Shown here in pieces: positions 47,890 to 58,930 of a stretch of DNA of 64,000 nt. How positions within the stretch are numbered: position 1 is the stretch's first letter; every line of letters starts with the position of its first letter. The notes below the pieces were generated by a model, which ran no database searches, was not told the DNA's origin, and saw only the letters and a list, made by a program, of their open reading frames with translations. The stretch comes from Phytophthora sp. 'mugwort'. Its lineage: Eukaryota > Oomycota > Peronosporomycetes > Peronosporales > Peronosporaceae. The stretch lies in assembly GCA_033558025.1 (NCBI GenBank), contig JAUCEF010000002.1:806001-870000 (forward strand), read 5' to 3'. A program made the position numbers and the translations under genes.

Positions 47890-49030
47890 TCGTGGCCAAT
47901 CTTCACCTTACGCAGGACAAGACTACAACACTCCTTAACTAGCATGGAAATGGAGTCGGGAGCAAGAATGATCGTGAAGCCTTCATGAAAGTATGTGTCT
48001 GAGACCGGCTGGGCTGGTGCAACGGCAGAAGTGTCTTTCTAGAGGTTGTGGGTCGCCTACAGGACAAGTGGGAAGCAAGTTATGATGGCGAGACTGTTGT
48101 GTGGCGTATGTGGGTGAACGAGGTTACTCGAAACCTGGATCGCTCGGCATGTGATAGCCTAATAATTGCTCCACACCTACGCACATCTTGACGCTCTTAA
48201 GCACAGGTGATTCTCCCATGGAAGCACAACCTCATCAGCCTCCGTCAGGCGACGGGATAAGCACTACGTGCGTGAATGCATGCATCGTTGAGGTAACCGT
48301 GCTGCGATGTGAATGGACGACGACTGTCTACAGCAACTACCCTGGATAAAATACGGAAAACTCACCCCAGCAGCCCGTGAGAACGGCGATAATGCGAGGT
48401 CCAATGCAGCCGCTTATGTTAACGAGAGACCACAGTAGGGTTAAATTGAATACAGTGGGGAGAGCGAGCAATTTAAGCCAATAAGCGAGGTCGAGCCAGC
48501 AACTCGTTGACTACATTCCGACACCTCGTCGGCAATATCTGTCTTCAACAACGACGTGACAAAATCTGCAGTATCAACAAGACAAAATACGAAAAATACC
48601 CGAAGGTAAAGTCAGAAATACCACGTGAATATCATGCACACCGATACAAGAAAATGCAGCCGTACATCAAATGGTGCTTTGAATGGACGAAACCATCAGA
48701 TTGCAACTCTGCCCTAATCTAGCGAGACTCTGATCCTGCAACCTTCGACTACAACACTGGAATGATTCGCATTCACCCAAAATCATCCCACCCCTCCTGC
48801 CCCGAGAAAACCAGGCGTCACACAGGAGAGGGGCAGTCGTCTCCGCGCCCATGAAGTCGGCAGAGCTCGTCATGGACGTTGAATGGTTTCATGCGCAGTA
48901 GCCGTCCATGCGCAGGAGTCCTCATTAATCGATATGCGTTGTACTATTATGTGAAGGTGGCTGGAGGAGAGAGTTCGTGTAGCGCAGTCGTGGCGACATG
49001 GCCAGAGCGCTGTGAGGACCCAACGCGTAT
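47890..49030. other. Unassigned repeat debris
   Basis: A plus-strand frame at 48507-48722 includes YKKMQPYIKWCFEWTKPSDC, which looks protein-like but is unassigned. Otherwise nothing recognisable. Confidence 0.35.
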
Positions 49031-49036
49031 GCAATA

Positions 49037-49522
49037 CTGCAAGGAAGGATATGCAAGAAATATGCAGCGTTTGCAGGCTGCGCTGTTGTTAGTGGAGCTA
49101 ACCATGATTATGTGTACTGCAGGCCACTGGTAAACAAACTTGCAGTTATTGCTGAGCGGCAACAGCTCAGACGAATCCTTGGGTGGGGGGGGGGGGGGGG
49201 TGCGCTATATGTAAGGAAAAAATATATGAAGTGATTGCAGGCTGCGCGTACGTGTTGTTTGAGGAAATGACATGAATATGTGTACCACAGGCCGCTGTTA
49301 TACAAATTTGCAGTTACTGCTGAGCGGTGACAGGCCGGACGGAGCCCCGTGAGGGCTCACTACGTGAGCTATAATGTAAAGAAGAATATGCAGTGTTCGC
49401 AGGCTGCTGTACGTGTTGTTAGTGGTGCTGACCATGGTTTTATACTGTAGGCCGCTGTTATACAAACTTGCAGTTATTGCTAAAAGGCGACAGCTCGGAC
49501 GGAGCACTGGAGGATTGATTTG
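49037..49522. repeat. Three-unit satellite-like tandem repeat, period about 163
   Basis: Units anchored at gcaggctg occur at 49073, 49237 and 49399 (spacing 164 and 162). Each unit has the order: aatatgcag-like phrase, gcaggctgc, tgttgtt, atgtgtac-like, caggccrctg, aaacttgcagttattgctga, gcgrcagctc-like. The units are moderately diverged. Unit 1 contains a 16-base G run at 49185-49200. Confidence 0.88.
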
Positions 49523-50083
49523 TGTGCCTCCGATGTGCAATCGCTTGAATTCTGTGCGATGATATCAGCGATTGTTCATGTACTTACGCGGCGAATGATC
49601 GTAGATTTAACTCCGTCTTCCAGCATCAGCTTCACTAACGTAGTTCGGTTGAAGTCTTGGTAACACTTGTTTTTTATTTTGTTCGTGTTCTCTGACGTAT
49701 TGTAGATTATATAGAGGTGTAGCCGTTTTGAGGAGTGCGAACTGAACTCTCAGCGCTACGGTCACCAGTCGACGTGACTTATTTGGGCCGTGATGCACTA
49801 TCGTCTCGCGTTTTCAAATTTGATGAACCCACGAGTCGATAGAAAGCACGTCAATTGAATACATGCATACTTCTGGAAAAAGGAACCGCCGCACGGTCGT
49901 GTTGAGGCATTGGCATGCCAACCCGTGGTCAGCATTCCTCGTACTTCCATACGTGCCAAGCGCGGACCCTGCTGCGCTGTGACCATGAGCGCTTCGTGTG
50001 TTCGACCAGCTTCAGGGTCGAAAATACGAGGACACGGTTTCGGCACGATGCGGACCACATCGTCCGAGACGCCGAAGCCACAG
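49523..50083. other. No assigned gene
   Basis: Both strands carry short open frames at 49800-50090 with no motif. The plus-strand phrase around 49980-50080 may be internal Gypsy sequence, because the LTR-like repeat follows directly. Confidence 0.35.
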
Positions 50084-50196
50084 GAAGTGTGAATTCCAGA
50101 GCGTATATTAACACTCTCAGTGAACGGCAGTTCACAAGTCCCTGGTTTGTGGGGACTGTTACCAAATTAGGTAAATATAAGACTGAATATATTATC
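50084..50196 (+). repeat. Dispersed repeat (probable LTR boundary), copy 2
   Basis: Same orientation as 38115-38236 and clearly homologous through tataagactgaatatatt. The foldback MITE present at copy 1 is absent here. Confidence 0.7.
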
Positions 50197-50399
50197 GTCA
50201 AGCAGGAACGCGATACTCTCGCGTCCTGGCGCGTCAAGTTTGCGGTCGCCATCTCCACCGCGCGCCTGACGATGGGCTTGGGTATCGCTGGTTCGGTGGC
50301 AAAGCTTTTGCCACTCAGGTTTTCAACTATGCAGCAGGTAAGGAACTGTCGTAGCAGGGCATCCATCTTGAGTCTGGTATGAAGAGTGTACTGACGCTT

Positions 50400-51540
50400 G
50401 ATCGTTCTGTTAAATAAGTTCCACAGGGTTGGTCGTTGATGCAAAGACCCGCGGTGTGTGATACACCTTCCAACGCGTAAAGTGCCCCGTTAGTCACGTT
50501 TATGAAAGTATGCGAAGAACACGGCTAACTGAGAGAAAGCCGCCATCCTGCCAGCACCGTTTTGTTTTGTTTCTAGGAACACGTCCTCGTTCAGCGAGAA
50601 ATGGATGCCATACACTCCAGTGATCATCAGCTTGGAGTGTGAAGGCATAAGCCCCTAATTTTTTCTCGAAGCACATCAAATACTTTATGCCCGTACCGCC
50701 ACCTAGGCCTTGCCTAACAACGTTGGATTGAGCATCATCGACAATACCCATGACTTGTCCAGCCACCAAGGCTTTTCCAAGAATTTAATAGTAAATTCGG
50801 TGCAGCGCAGCAAACATCTCCGTCTAGTGCGGCTCCGCGCGCAATGTTGAAACAAAGAGTGCTACCAGATGGAATGGACGCGCTCGGTCCGACACGCCCA
50901 CGACCACAACAGGGTATCCGGCCTGATTGTGTTTGATGGTGGCGTCGTCAACATGGAGCAGCAGCGACGAGACTGGCACGCATCAGAAGCCGGCGCGAGG
51001 TATCACTACAGAATAAACGGTTCACATCAGAGCCTGTTCCAACAACAGGAAGTCTATCGCCATCCGTGCTCGTGTTAAAGTAAAGCTCTCGTGCTCATCC
51101 ATCGTGCTGATGTAAACTGCGTTGCAAATTAGCTCACTCGTTTCCTCCATGTAGTCGTTGCTTCTGCGTTTTGTGCTCGCGTAGTGTTGGCAGAAACGCT
51201 GAATTGTCGACCGCGATGGAAGATCTTCCGGTGCGAGATTGAACTTGCGCAAAATTCCATTTCGAATGCGAACGGGCTTAAGGCCTTTCGACATCATTTC
51301 TTGCGCGAACTCCTTCACCTCAGGAGTGAGGAAACCTTCAGAGGGAGCGCATTTCCGGCGATACACTTACACGTCTCAAGAATGTCTACGAGGTCAATCT
51401 TCTCACAGTGCAGCCTCTATGCCCTCCACGTGCACTTCGCATAGGGGACCTCCTCCGCACCGGCTCGGCATCTGCAGCGCTGGAACCGGTAGCGCATGTT
51501 ATGCGACGTTGCCGCGTTGCACACGTACATGACACTAGAT
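50400..51540 (-). pseudogene. MULE transposase relic, minus strand
   Basis: An intact-looking N-terminal block at 51366-51022 contains GFLTPEVKEFAQEMMSKGLK and LPSRSTIQRFCQHYASTKRR, typical of the region before the MULE core. Downstream, in other frames, come the catalytic-region pieces NQAGYPVVVVGVSDRARPFH (about 50930-50870; relatives have H-x-D-x-T-x-K-x-N-x-x-G-Y-P) and MFAALHRIYYKILGK-like (50810-50765). After these lies MGIVDDAQSNVV (about 50750-50710; relatives have MGDADDAQ). Upstream to 51540 a shifted piece may be the FLYWCH-like start. Confidence 0.72.
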
Positions 51541-52480
51541 CGCGCTTGGTTATCTTGGACACCTTTAGTGTCTTGAGCAAGATATAAATATTTATCGAGA
51601 GGGCTCCAGAGGAGGACTCTTGGTATAGTGCGAGGCAATGCGAGCCCGGCGGACCGAGGGCTGCAGGATGAAGACTTCTTGTCAATTTTAATTGTGAGGG
51701 GGGGGGGGTAAAAAAGTAGAGCTTTGGGTAGAAGGCTGGTAGTGCTAGCGTGTTGAAGCTTGTGCTTTTCGTACATAGTAAGGTGTCACTGTTCTGTGTT
51801 GGGCGCTCGCGGTGTTGTTAGTATACGGTTGGCGTTTATTTTGGTATTGTTGGCAGTTTGTCTATTGTCCTGTGAATGTCGTACGGGCTGCGTGCCAGGA
51901 GGCCGTGCGCTGGGTTCGTATGCTGGCGTGGCTCGGTCCAGCGTGGATCATTACGCGAGGCGTGCCTAATGTGCTACGAGTGGTACGGCGAGGTGATGTA
52001 CAGTAACGATAATGACTCGAGACGCTCGGAGAGTGGCCAATGCCGCAGTCATCGGAATCCGAAGCTGGTCCACGACGTCTGTCAAGAGCTCAAGGTGGTG
52101 ATAAATGGTAAGTGCGTGGGAGGGTTGTCATGACCCGGGACGGAGGTCATGACAACTGTTCTCGAGGAGCAGAAAGGAGAGGCGTCAGTCTTAAAGGAGC
52201 TGGGGGGGTCACGACGACCCTCGCACGAACTAGTCAGTCTTACATTTCCCTTGTCAACAAAACTAACAGATATTTACTGTTGGTTAAGCATTCTTCTATC
52301 TACTGGCGTTCCGCGCAAGCCCCGGCCCACATCAGCCCCGACGTACCCGACGTACCCGATCCACGACAAGAAAGGGTGTACGACACTATCAGCAATAGGA
52401 CACTGCATACTGACTGCTAGTATATCAAGCCGCCGCACCGACTGAAAGAGTTCATTCGTGCCATTGCAATATCTGCCATC
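51541..52480. other. Probable Gypsy LTR region
   Basis: At 52127 a tgtcatgac begins after a purine-rich gtgcgtgggaggg, which looks like a polypurine tract followed by an LTR start. The reading frames before it (51760-52130) are short and unassigned. cgtacccga is repeated at about 52340-52358. An 11-base G run lies at 51698-51708. No second LTR copy is visible, so this is tentative. Confidence 0.35.
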
Positions 52481-52776
52481 AGTCAATTGTGAAAATTATT
52501 CTTGGGACTTGTACAATAAATGACTCGATATGCGTTCGCTTTCCTGAGGTATACAAACATGTAACAGAAAAGAATTGATTAAGAATGTTCTCGTTTCGCC
52601 TCAGGAAGGCAATTTTGAGTAGACCCCACAATACCAGCACAGTGCCAAGAGGTAAAGGGTGGCGGTGACCCGCCCTATGAATGCCAGTCAGAGCTGACTT
52701 CATTATTATAATGGGTACCAAATTGGTGTTTTCCAAAACCCTTTGAAAGGTCGCGCACAAAAGTTTAATCACGATG

Positions 52777-52817
52777 AATTGTTTGATGAGACCACTTTTT
52801 GGTCTCATCAAACAATT
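52777..52817. repeat. Perfect 18-bp hairpin upstream of PIG-U
   Basis: The arm aattgtttgatgagacca (52777-52794) and its exact reverse complement (52800-52817) are separated by ctttt. It lies about 220 bases before the PIG-U start codon. It could be a MITE relic or a regulatory structure. Confidence 0.9.
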
Positions 52818-53037
52818 TATGTCTTTTAACTAGCAACGCGATTAAACACCACTGAACTCCACTATACCGACGGTCGCGTTCCAGCAACCCTGTTTGGTGC
52901 GCGCTAAACCAATTCGTAAACAATTATAAATTACCGATTAAACGGATCAAACCGTCTTATATGGGGTTTTGGAACACTCAATTGAACCAAATAATGGTAT
53001 TAAAATATCTCGATTAGACGAACCCATTTCCTAATCC

Positions 53038-54649
53038 ATGGGGCTACGCGCCGTCCTGCTTTTAGGCGCCTGCGCGCGCAGCTTCCTGTACGCCGTGCCG
53101 TCCGTCCACACGACACTATCCACTCGACCCGAGCTGGTGACATCCATCTCTTCCTTCCACCGCCTGCAGGAGGGCGCCTTCCTCTTCCGTTCTACTGGGT
53201 CGCCCTACTCTGGGGACGTGTATCATCAGCCCCCGCTGCTCTTCGCTCTACTCTATCCGGCGCACCAGGTGGTTCCAGCGTCACTCCAATACCTTACGAT
53301 ATGTGCAGTTTTCATTATCATAGACCTGCTGCTCGCTGCGGGCTTTTCTCGCCTATGTAAGAAGAATCTGCAGCTGGAAGAAGGACGTCGCTTCATGGTC
53401 GGAGACCAGGAGATCTGGATCAGTCTAATACCCGTCTCACCGCTGTTTAAACCCGAAAATCTACCGACGACAGTAGCATTTATTGCGTTGATGAACCCGT
53501 ACTCACTGGCCTCGAGTGTAGCCATGTCCACCGTGGGGTTTACACACTTGGCAGTGCTCTACAGCCTGGTTTTCGCATCGGAAGGTTGTTTATTGCTGGT
53601 ATTATTTTACTTGTTTGTGTTTGTGGTCTAGTTTGTTGACATTTTATTTGTTGTAGGGGCTGTGGGAGCGTCTATGATGTGTGTGGCAGTGGGCACATAT
53701 CTGTCGGTGTATCCGTTCTTACTCATGATGCCCATTGTGCTGCTGCTACGGAGTGTCAAAAAGTCGTCATTAATGTCGCTGGGCGTGAAGAGCCTGTTGA
53801 TGTTTGGGGTCTGGATGGGTCTGCTGCTCTACTTGTCGTGGAGTTTGAGCGGGGGCTGGGGATTCTTGGAGGTGCGGCGTATTCTAGTGTGGTGTATGAG
53901 TAGAAAGAAGGTGTCACTAACAATAATCATTCTGTCCCTCTGTGTGATGAAGGAAACGTACGTGTGGGTGGCAAAGTACTCGGATTTGACCCCGAACATT
54001 GGCATTTTCTGGTATTTCTTCATGGAGGTCTTCGACCGCTTTATCCCGTATTTCCTCTTCGTGATGCACTTGCACCCGGTCATCTACATCGTCCCGATCT
54101 ATCTCCGCTTATCGTATGTTTCTGTACCGTTTCATGATTTATCATAAATTTCAGGGCTCACTAACTGGCAATTTTCAGGCATCGACCCCAAGCATATGCG
54201 TGTGCATTGATCGGCATCTTTTCTCTTTTCCAGGCATACCCCTCGTTTGGTGACTTCGGGTTTTTCCTCTCGATGCTGGCGTTGCACCCGAAGACGATAA
54301 TGAGTACGTCTTTAACAAGCTGGACAATGCTTTCTACCACTTACTCACGTAGTTCTCTTGCTCGTGTTGTGCTTCGTTCCGCGCAGTGATTGAAAACCGA
54401 TTTGTTTACGGCCTTGGTCTGGGTGTAGCTACGTGCATGTTGCCCGTGATGTGGTTCTTATGGCTGTTCCCGGCCTCTGGCAACGCGAACTTCTTCTACA
54501 ACCAGACGTTGGTGTATCAGATCTTCAATTCTCAGATCATCACAGCGTTTGTAGGAGCGACCATGAAGCGCGACAAGGACGTGGATAAATACCGCGCGAG
54601 TCGATTAAAAGAAGTGGAGAAAGCCAAGACACTTGAAGCACACGAATAG
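53038..54649 (+). CDS. PIGU: PIG-U, GPI transamidase subunit, four exons
   Basis: Predicted exons are 53038-53584, 53657-54113, 54179-54303 and 54387-54649, with GT-AG introns and consistent phases, giving 463 residues (human PIG-U has 435). It is a multi-pass membrane protein of the endoplasmic reticulum; the family is part of the complex that attaches GPI anchors to proteins. Diagnostic features are an N-terminal hydrophobic start, the segment SPYSGDVYHQPPLLFALLYP (about 61-80), LMNPYSLASSVAMSTVGFTH, YQ/LSVYPFLLM, and the C-terminal LFPASGNANFFYNQTLVYQI. The exon 2/3 join rebuilds RLSHRPQAYACALIGIFSLF and the exon 3/4 join rebuilds HPKTIMMIENRFVYG. The first intron has a weak donor (gttgtt). 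It is convergent with the unknown gene that ends at 54898. Confidence 0.88.
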
Positions 54650-54897
54650 ATGTTCAGCTGTAGCAGGCTCCGCGTTATACTTTCGAATCGAATACGCTTA
54701 GTGTTGGATGGGGTTATCATGTTTCTGGTCGCTGGTAGGTCCTCATTTTGGGTTGAAAACGGTTGCAGTCTGAGAAAAAAACGAGAATGGGGACAGAGTG
54801 GGCAACTTTTTGTCGTTCTCTGGACCATGAAACCAAGTAATTGAATGCATCCCGCTGGTTGTTTCGGAAACTCGCGTACATGATTGACATTGGAAGG

Positions 54898-57104
54898 CTA
54901 CTTGCCGGAAACTATTGCTGTGACGGAAATAAATAAATATAAGTACTCGAATGTACGCATGTTGTCAGTGTATGAAATCGAGCTAACCTCATGAAGTGAA
55001 AATAGGCTGTCAACGCCTTGAACCTTCGAGCTATATCCATCATCATCGTTGATGAACATGCTGCTTCGCGAACGGGCATTGCGTGACAGGCGATTTGGAT
55101 ACGCTGGAGTCCGAATCCGTAAGCCTTGTAGGTGTTTTTCGCCATTATGCTGTCAAGAATCATGGTGGTTAGAATAGAAATCCAATGATTGAAGGTACTA
55201 ACATCCTGCCATACTTACGAAATGCTTTGGTAGTACCGGGCTGCCAGCACTAGGCTCCGTCTGGGCCGTTTTGGAGCACTGGAATACCGAATGTGGTGAT
55301 GAAACGGTAGTCGGCAGACGTTTTTGTGTCTGAAGAATCGAGTCACTCTGGGACGCAGGGAGTACCGTCTTGCTGACATCTGGTGTCCTCATTAACTCGT
55401 CGAGTTGTTTCTCAAGCTTGGCATTAAGCACACTCTCTGGTATATGTGCCTTCTTTGGCGCTTTTCGCGGTACTGCTTTTTTGGAAGCTTGTGTACGAGA
55501 TAATGGAGCATCTGGAAGCTTGAGCACGACACCTTTGGCGAGAGTTGCTGCCTGGAAGTCAAGTTCGAGACTAGGCGACGACTCAAAAGATCCTATCTGA
55601 TCGCGAAAATCGCTTGAGGTCGGGACGAGTCCACGAGAACACGGTTTCATTGGCGTTGAAGGTTGTTCTTGAGCGTCAATTGGCGAGTTTCTACCCGACG
55701 TGATTTCCTCTTTGGGTGCTGGGGTTGCAACGAGCTGGATACGCGGTTGAATTACTCCTCGGGTGTGTAGATCGAGTAGAAGTTCCTGGCGCAACTTGTG
55801 TTCAACAACGAAGCAGTTCTCACCCACCAGAAGCTCGCCGTCTTTGGCAAAAAAGACGACGTCAGACGTGAGTCCCTCGTAGTCTTCTGTCCGGAACGTC
55901 GTGGTCTCATTGGTGGCAATGACTGACGTCTTAAGCCCCTTCATACCGACATTTTTCCCATTCAATGGTGATAAGGCGGTGGTTTGAGAAAATCCTGGAG
56001 TTTTTCCTCGATTTCCTTGTCGACTCTGCTGGAGCCTTGAGCTTTGTCCTTTCGCTCGCAGAGCTGCCGTCATCGCCTCCTCCTTTTCAAGAGAAACTGT
56101 TGGATCAGCCAGAGAGCGCAGCTTTAGCCGTAAATCGCTCTTGCGACGGATCTCGTCTTTCGAGCGCCGGACGGATTCACGAGTGCTCAAGTCGCGTGCG
56201 ATGTCTGCGCGTCGCTGCAGCTCAACAAAATCAACAGCAACTCTCGCGGTTCCAGTTACTGATGGTGGTGGCGAGGGGCTTCTCCTAGTCGAAATACTTC
56301 CTTGAAGCAACAGAGAATTATTGCTGGTGCCCGTCGATCCTTGTTGACTGCCAATCCATGATGAGTTCATCAGGGATTCATCGTCTCGATTCAGGCTAAA
56401 CAGCAACGACATTTTGTGAACTTTCGACGCCAATCGAACTGATGCGGAGGCTCTCGATCCTCCGCAACGTGAACCATCAAAGCGAGATTCGGTGCGCGAT
56501 GACGCTCGAGATGCCGCGTAACTTCCGTAGATGGATGTCTTCACAGCGGCCGCATAACTCTGCTTCGTTCTGTTGAGTCGTTTGCGAATTAGCTTTGACG
56601 CATGTCGATCATTTGACGGAGCGATAGGCTCAGTATCGCGCTGGAATGTGAGATCCGCGCCTTCAAGCACATCTTGACCGCTCGAGAGTATGGGCAAAAG
56701 CATCTGGTCCGTGAGTCCTTTGATAGCAAACGCAAACTATGCAGCAAGCGCACGGGTCAAGCGCACATCCCGACTAGTCACAAGCTGACAACAAGATCCA
56801 AGTCCGTACGTACGATGCCGTCGGCTTCATGAGGATCGATCGGATCATGCACATGCATTGCCTCATGGAGTGACGTCCGGAGGGCAAGTACGATCGCTAT
56901 ATCTCGTGCAATCTGAACACAACGAGGGTGAGCGTCAGCAGAAAGATATATGGATGTCTTAAAAAGTGTGAGCACTCAACTCACCGCGCGCTTCACCCTC
57001 TGCGTATCGACATGCGGAATCTCGATGGGTTCATCGATGATCAGTGCGACTGGGGCGGCTACAATTGATTTTCTGGTAGCCTTGGTTGGGATGGGTTTAC
57101 CCAT
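54898..57104 (-). CDS. Unknown protein, predicted four exons (657 residues)
   Basis: Predicted exons on the minus strand are 57104-56985, 56912-56810, 56717-55219 and 55149-54898; all introns are GT-AG and phases fit (0, 1, 0). Exon 1 encodes a short N-terminus with ALIIDEPIEIPHVDTQ. Exon 2 gives a helix (IARDIAIVLALRTSLHEAMH), and its join to exon 3 reads GIVRLTDQMLLPILSSGQDV. The remainder is Ser/Arg/Lys-rich and mostly disordered, with a Glu/Arg/Lys helix (about 250-310) and a better ordered stretch (TSDVVFFAKDGELLVGENCF). No known domain, signal peptide or membrane segment is seen. Exon 3 alone is a 501-codon frame from 56703; the short upstream and downstream exons are less certain. A cytoskeletal or flagellar role would be speculation. 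Confidence 0.6.
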
Positions 57105-57685
57105 ACTCTACTTCACCGCTGGAGAAGTCAATCGAACGCGGTCAATTGCTCAGCAGCCCGTCATTAACGAAAACACAGGGCTAACAAGTATTAGTATTGA
57201 TACCTTTGCTATTCCAAGGCCAGCCACGCTATTTTTTGCTACTAGCATTGCTCTATGCGATCGACCAACTCAAAAATACCTTATCCATATTCACTGAACT
57301 GTCAGTCAACCAAACATCTCGAAGGATGTTGTGTTAGACCATCAAGCATGATATAAAGTGGTCAAAGGCAATGCATTCCACAAGCGGAACTCAGCACAAA
57401 CAGGGAAACAAATACGAAGTGGTGTTCCTCTCTTATCGCCTACGTTTCCCCTCCCCTCCACAATTCACGCGTCCTGTCTAGCTAGCTTACCGCTATCGTC
57501 GCTAAAGCAGCTGCCTATAGCAGGAGATCGTTCTTGTTGTACGCAATCCGTGCAAGCAACTAGTCAACGTGTGCTGGGTATCTAGCATATCCTCTACGGT
57601 CCAGTCCGTCCGTGGTCGACGCGTGAAAACTACCTAACCCCCAAGACCCCCACATCGCTGCGTCTTCCCTGCTTCAAATCGTCGC
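57105..57685. other. Intergenic region between two minus-strand genes
   Basis: Contains the promoter side of the unknown gene and the 3' side of eIF3m. A short plus-strand frame (57358-57585) lacks any support. C/T-rich at 57430-57500. Confidence 0.5.
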
Positions 57686-58795
57686 TCACTGCTGCTCCTG
57701 AGCACGACGCGCGTTCTTGATAATATCCAGCAAGCCACCCACGTTCTTCTTGTACAGCTGCAGCTTGGCGTCGATCTCCTCCCACTGCTCAGCGCCAAAG
57801 CGACGCTGTAGCGAGCGCGAGATGGTCACGGTGCGGGCGAGCTGGTCAATCTTGGCGCTCACAACGCCAGCGGTGATAGCGCGCACGACCCACTTCTCCA
57901 CATCCTCCTCGTCCACATCGAGAGCGGCAGCCACGTCAGCGTACGAGAGATCCGTGAAACCCCTGGGCAGAGTGCACAGCGTGAACAGGCGCATGGTGTC
58001 GGCCAGCTCGGCCTCTACGAGTCCGTTTTCCGTGAACACACCGCCGGCGCTCTTTTGGAAGACAATGAACTCCTTGATCGTCTTGGTGGACACGATGTCC
58101 AGCAGCTCGAATACCTTGTCGCTCTTGAGCGAGGCCTCGACCACCGAACTGGCCGCCAGGTCGACGCGAGCGAGAAAGCTAGCCACGGGGTTCTGCAGCA
58201 CGATCTGGGTGGCACGCAGCGCCTGCTCCTTAGCCACCTGTCCCTGTTCGTATGTGGCCAGATACTTCTCCAGCACGTCAAGAACCTTAAACTTGTCGTC
58301 GCTCTGCTCGAGGACGTCGGCCACGGCCAGCAGCAGCACGCGGCGGTCGTCTACGCTGAGCTTTTTCGTGTCCAGAAGGGTGTCAACCTGCGTCAAATAT
58401 GGGGCCACGAGTTCGACGTTGTCCGAGCGAAGGGCGAGCGCCAGCACGGCCAGGAACGCCTGCAGTTGCACCTTGGGAAGCGCTTTGGCCTTGTTGAACA
58501 GAGCCGCGGCCACGCGCAGCCGTAGCACGGCGCCGGCCTTCTTGTCGTCCTTAACGATCTGTAAAATCTTGAGCGCCTCGTCCTGGGCGCTGGGGACCTG
58601 AATGACCACGTCGAAGAGCAGGGCGAAGGCGCCCTCGACGTCCGTCTCGGCCTCCAGCGCCAGCAGCTGCGGCAGCTTGGGGGTCACAGCCGCCACAACG
58701 GGCGCGAAATCCTTCTTCTTGATGTCCACCGACAGGTCCGGCAGCGCAGCGCCAGGCAGCAGCTTGGAGACGTACGCGATGAGGTCCGAGGCCAT
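57686..58795 (-). CDS. EIF3M: Translation initiation factor eIF3 subunit M (PCI domain)
   Basis: A single exon of 369 residues from the ATG at 58795 (MASDLIAYVSKLLPG). The frame is open 45 codons further to 58930, but that extension has no family-like character and the chosen start matches the usual length of about 370-390. The N-terminal part is helical repeats. The PCI domain occupies about residues 200-330, with TKTIKEFIVFQKS, the winged-helix part GFTDLSYADVAAALDVDEED and KWVVRAITAGVVSAKIDQLA. The C-terminal helix carries RRFGAEQWEEIDAKLQLYKK. eIF3m belongs to the eIF3 octamer that organises the 43S preinitiation complex. COP9 subunit 7 is the related alternative, but the C-terminal pattern fits eIF3m. 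GC-rich third positions are typical of oomycete housekeeping genes. Confidence 0.93.
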   Translation of the reverse strand: MASDLIAYVSKLLPGAALPDLSVDIKKKDFAPVVAAVTPKLPQLLALEAETDVEGAFALLFDVVIQVPSAQDEALKILQIVKDDKKAGAVLRLRVAAALFNKAKALPKVQLQAFLAVLALALRSDNVELVAPYLTQVDTLLDTKKLSVDDRRVLLLAVADVLEQSDDKFKVLDVLEKYLATYEQGQVAKEQALRATQIVLQNPVASFLARVDLAASSVVEASLKSDKVFELLDIVSTKTIKEFIVFQKSAGGVFTENGLVEAELADTMRLFTLCTLPRGFTDLSYADVAAALDVDEEDVEKWVVRAITAGVVSAKIDQLARTVTISRSLQRRFGAEQWEEIDAKLQLYKKNVGGLLDIIKNARRAQEQQ

Positions 58796-58930
58796 GGTGG
58801 TGATCGACTTGGGGCTGCGGATTGTACTGGGGTGAGAGCCAACAGTTCGGTGTTTGGTGGCAGTAGCAATTGAGCAGGCAGATGTATTCAAGTGACATGG
58901 TGTATGCCAACGTACAGTTTGCGCCACCAC

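Noticed and set aside
49052..49520. CRISPR-like array
   Set aside because: There are only three units of about 163 bases that are repeats throughout, with no spacer structure, in a eukaryotic genome.
57717..58601. Long plus-strand open frame (294 codons) opposite eIF3m
   Set aside because: It is the antisense shadow of the GC-rich eIF3m coding sequence; its composition is dominated by Ser/Thr/Ala without any domain.
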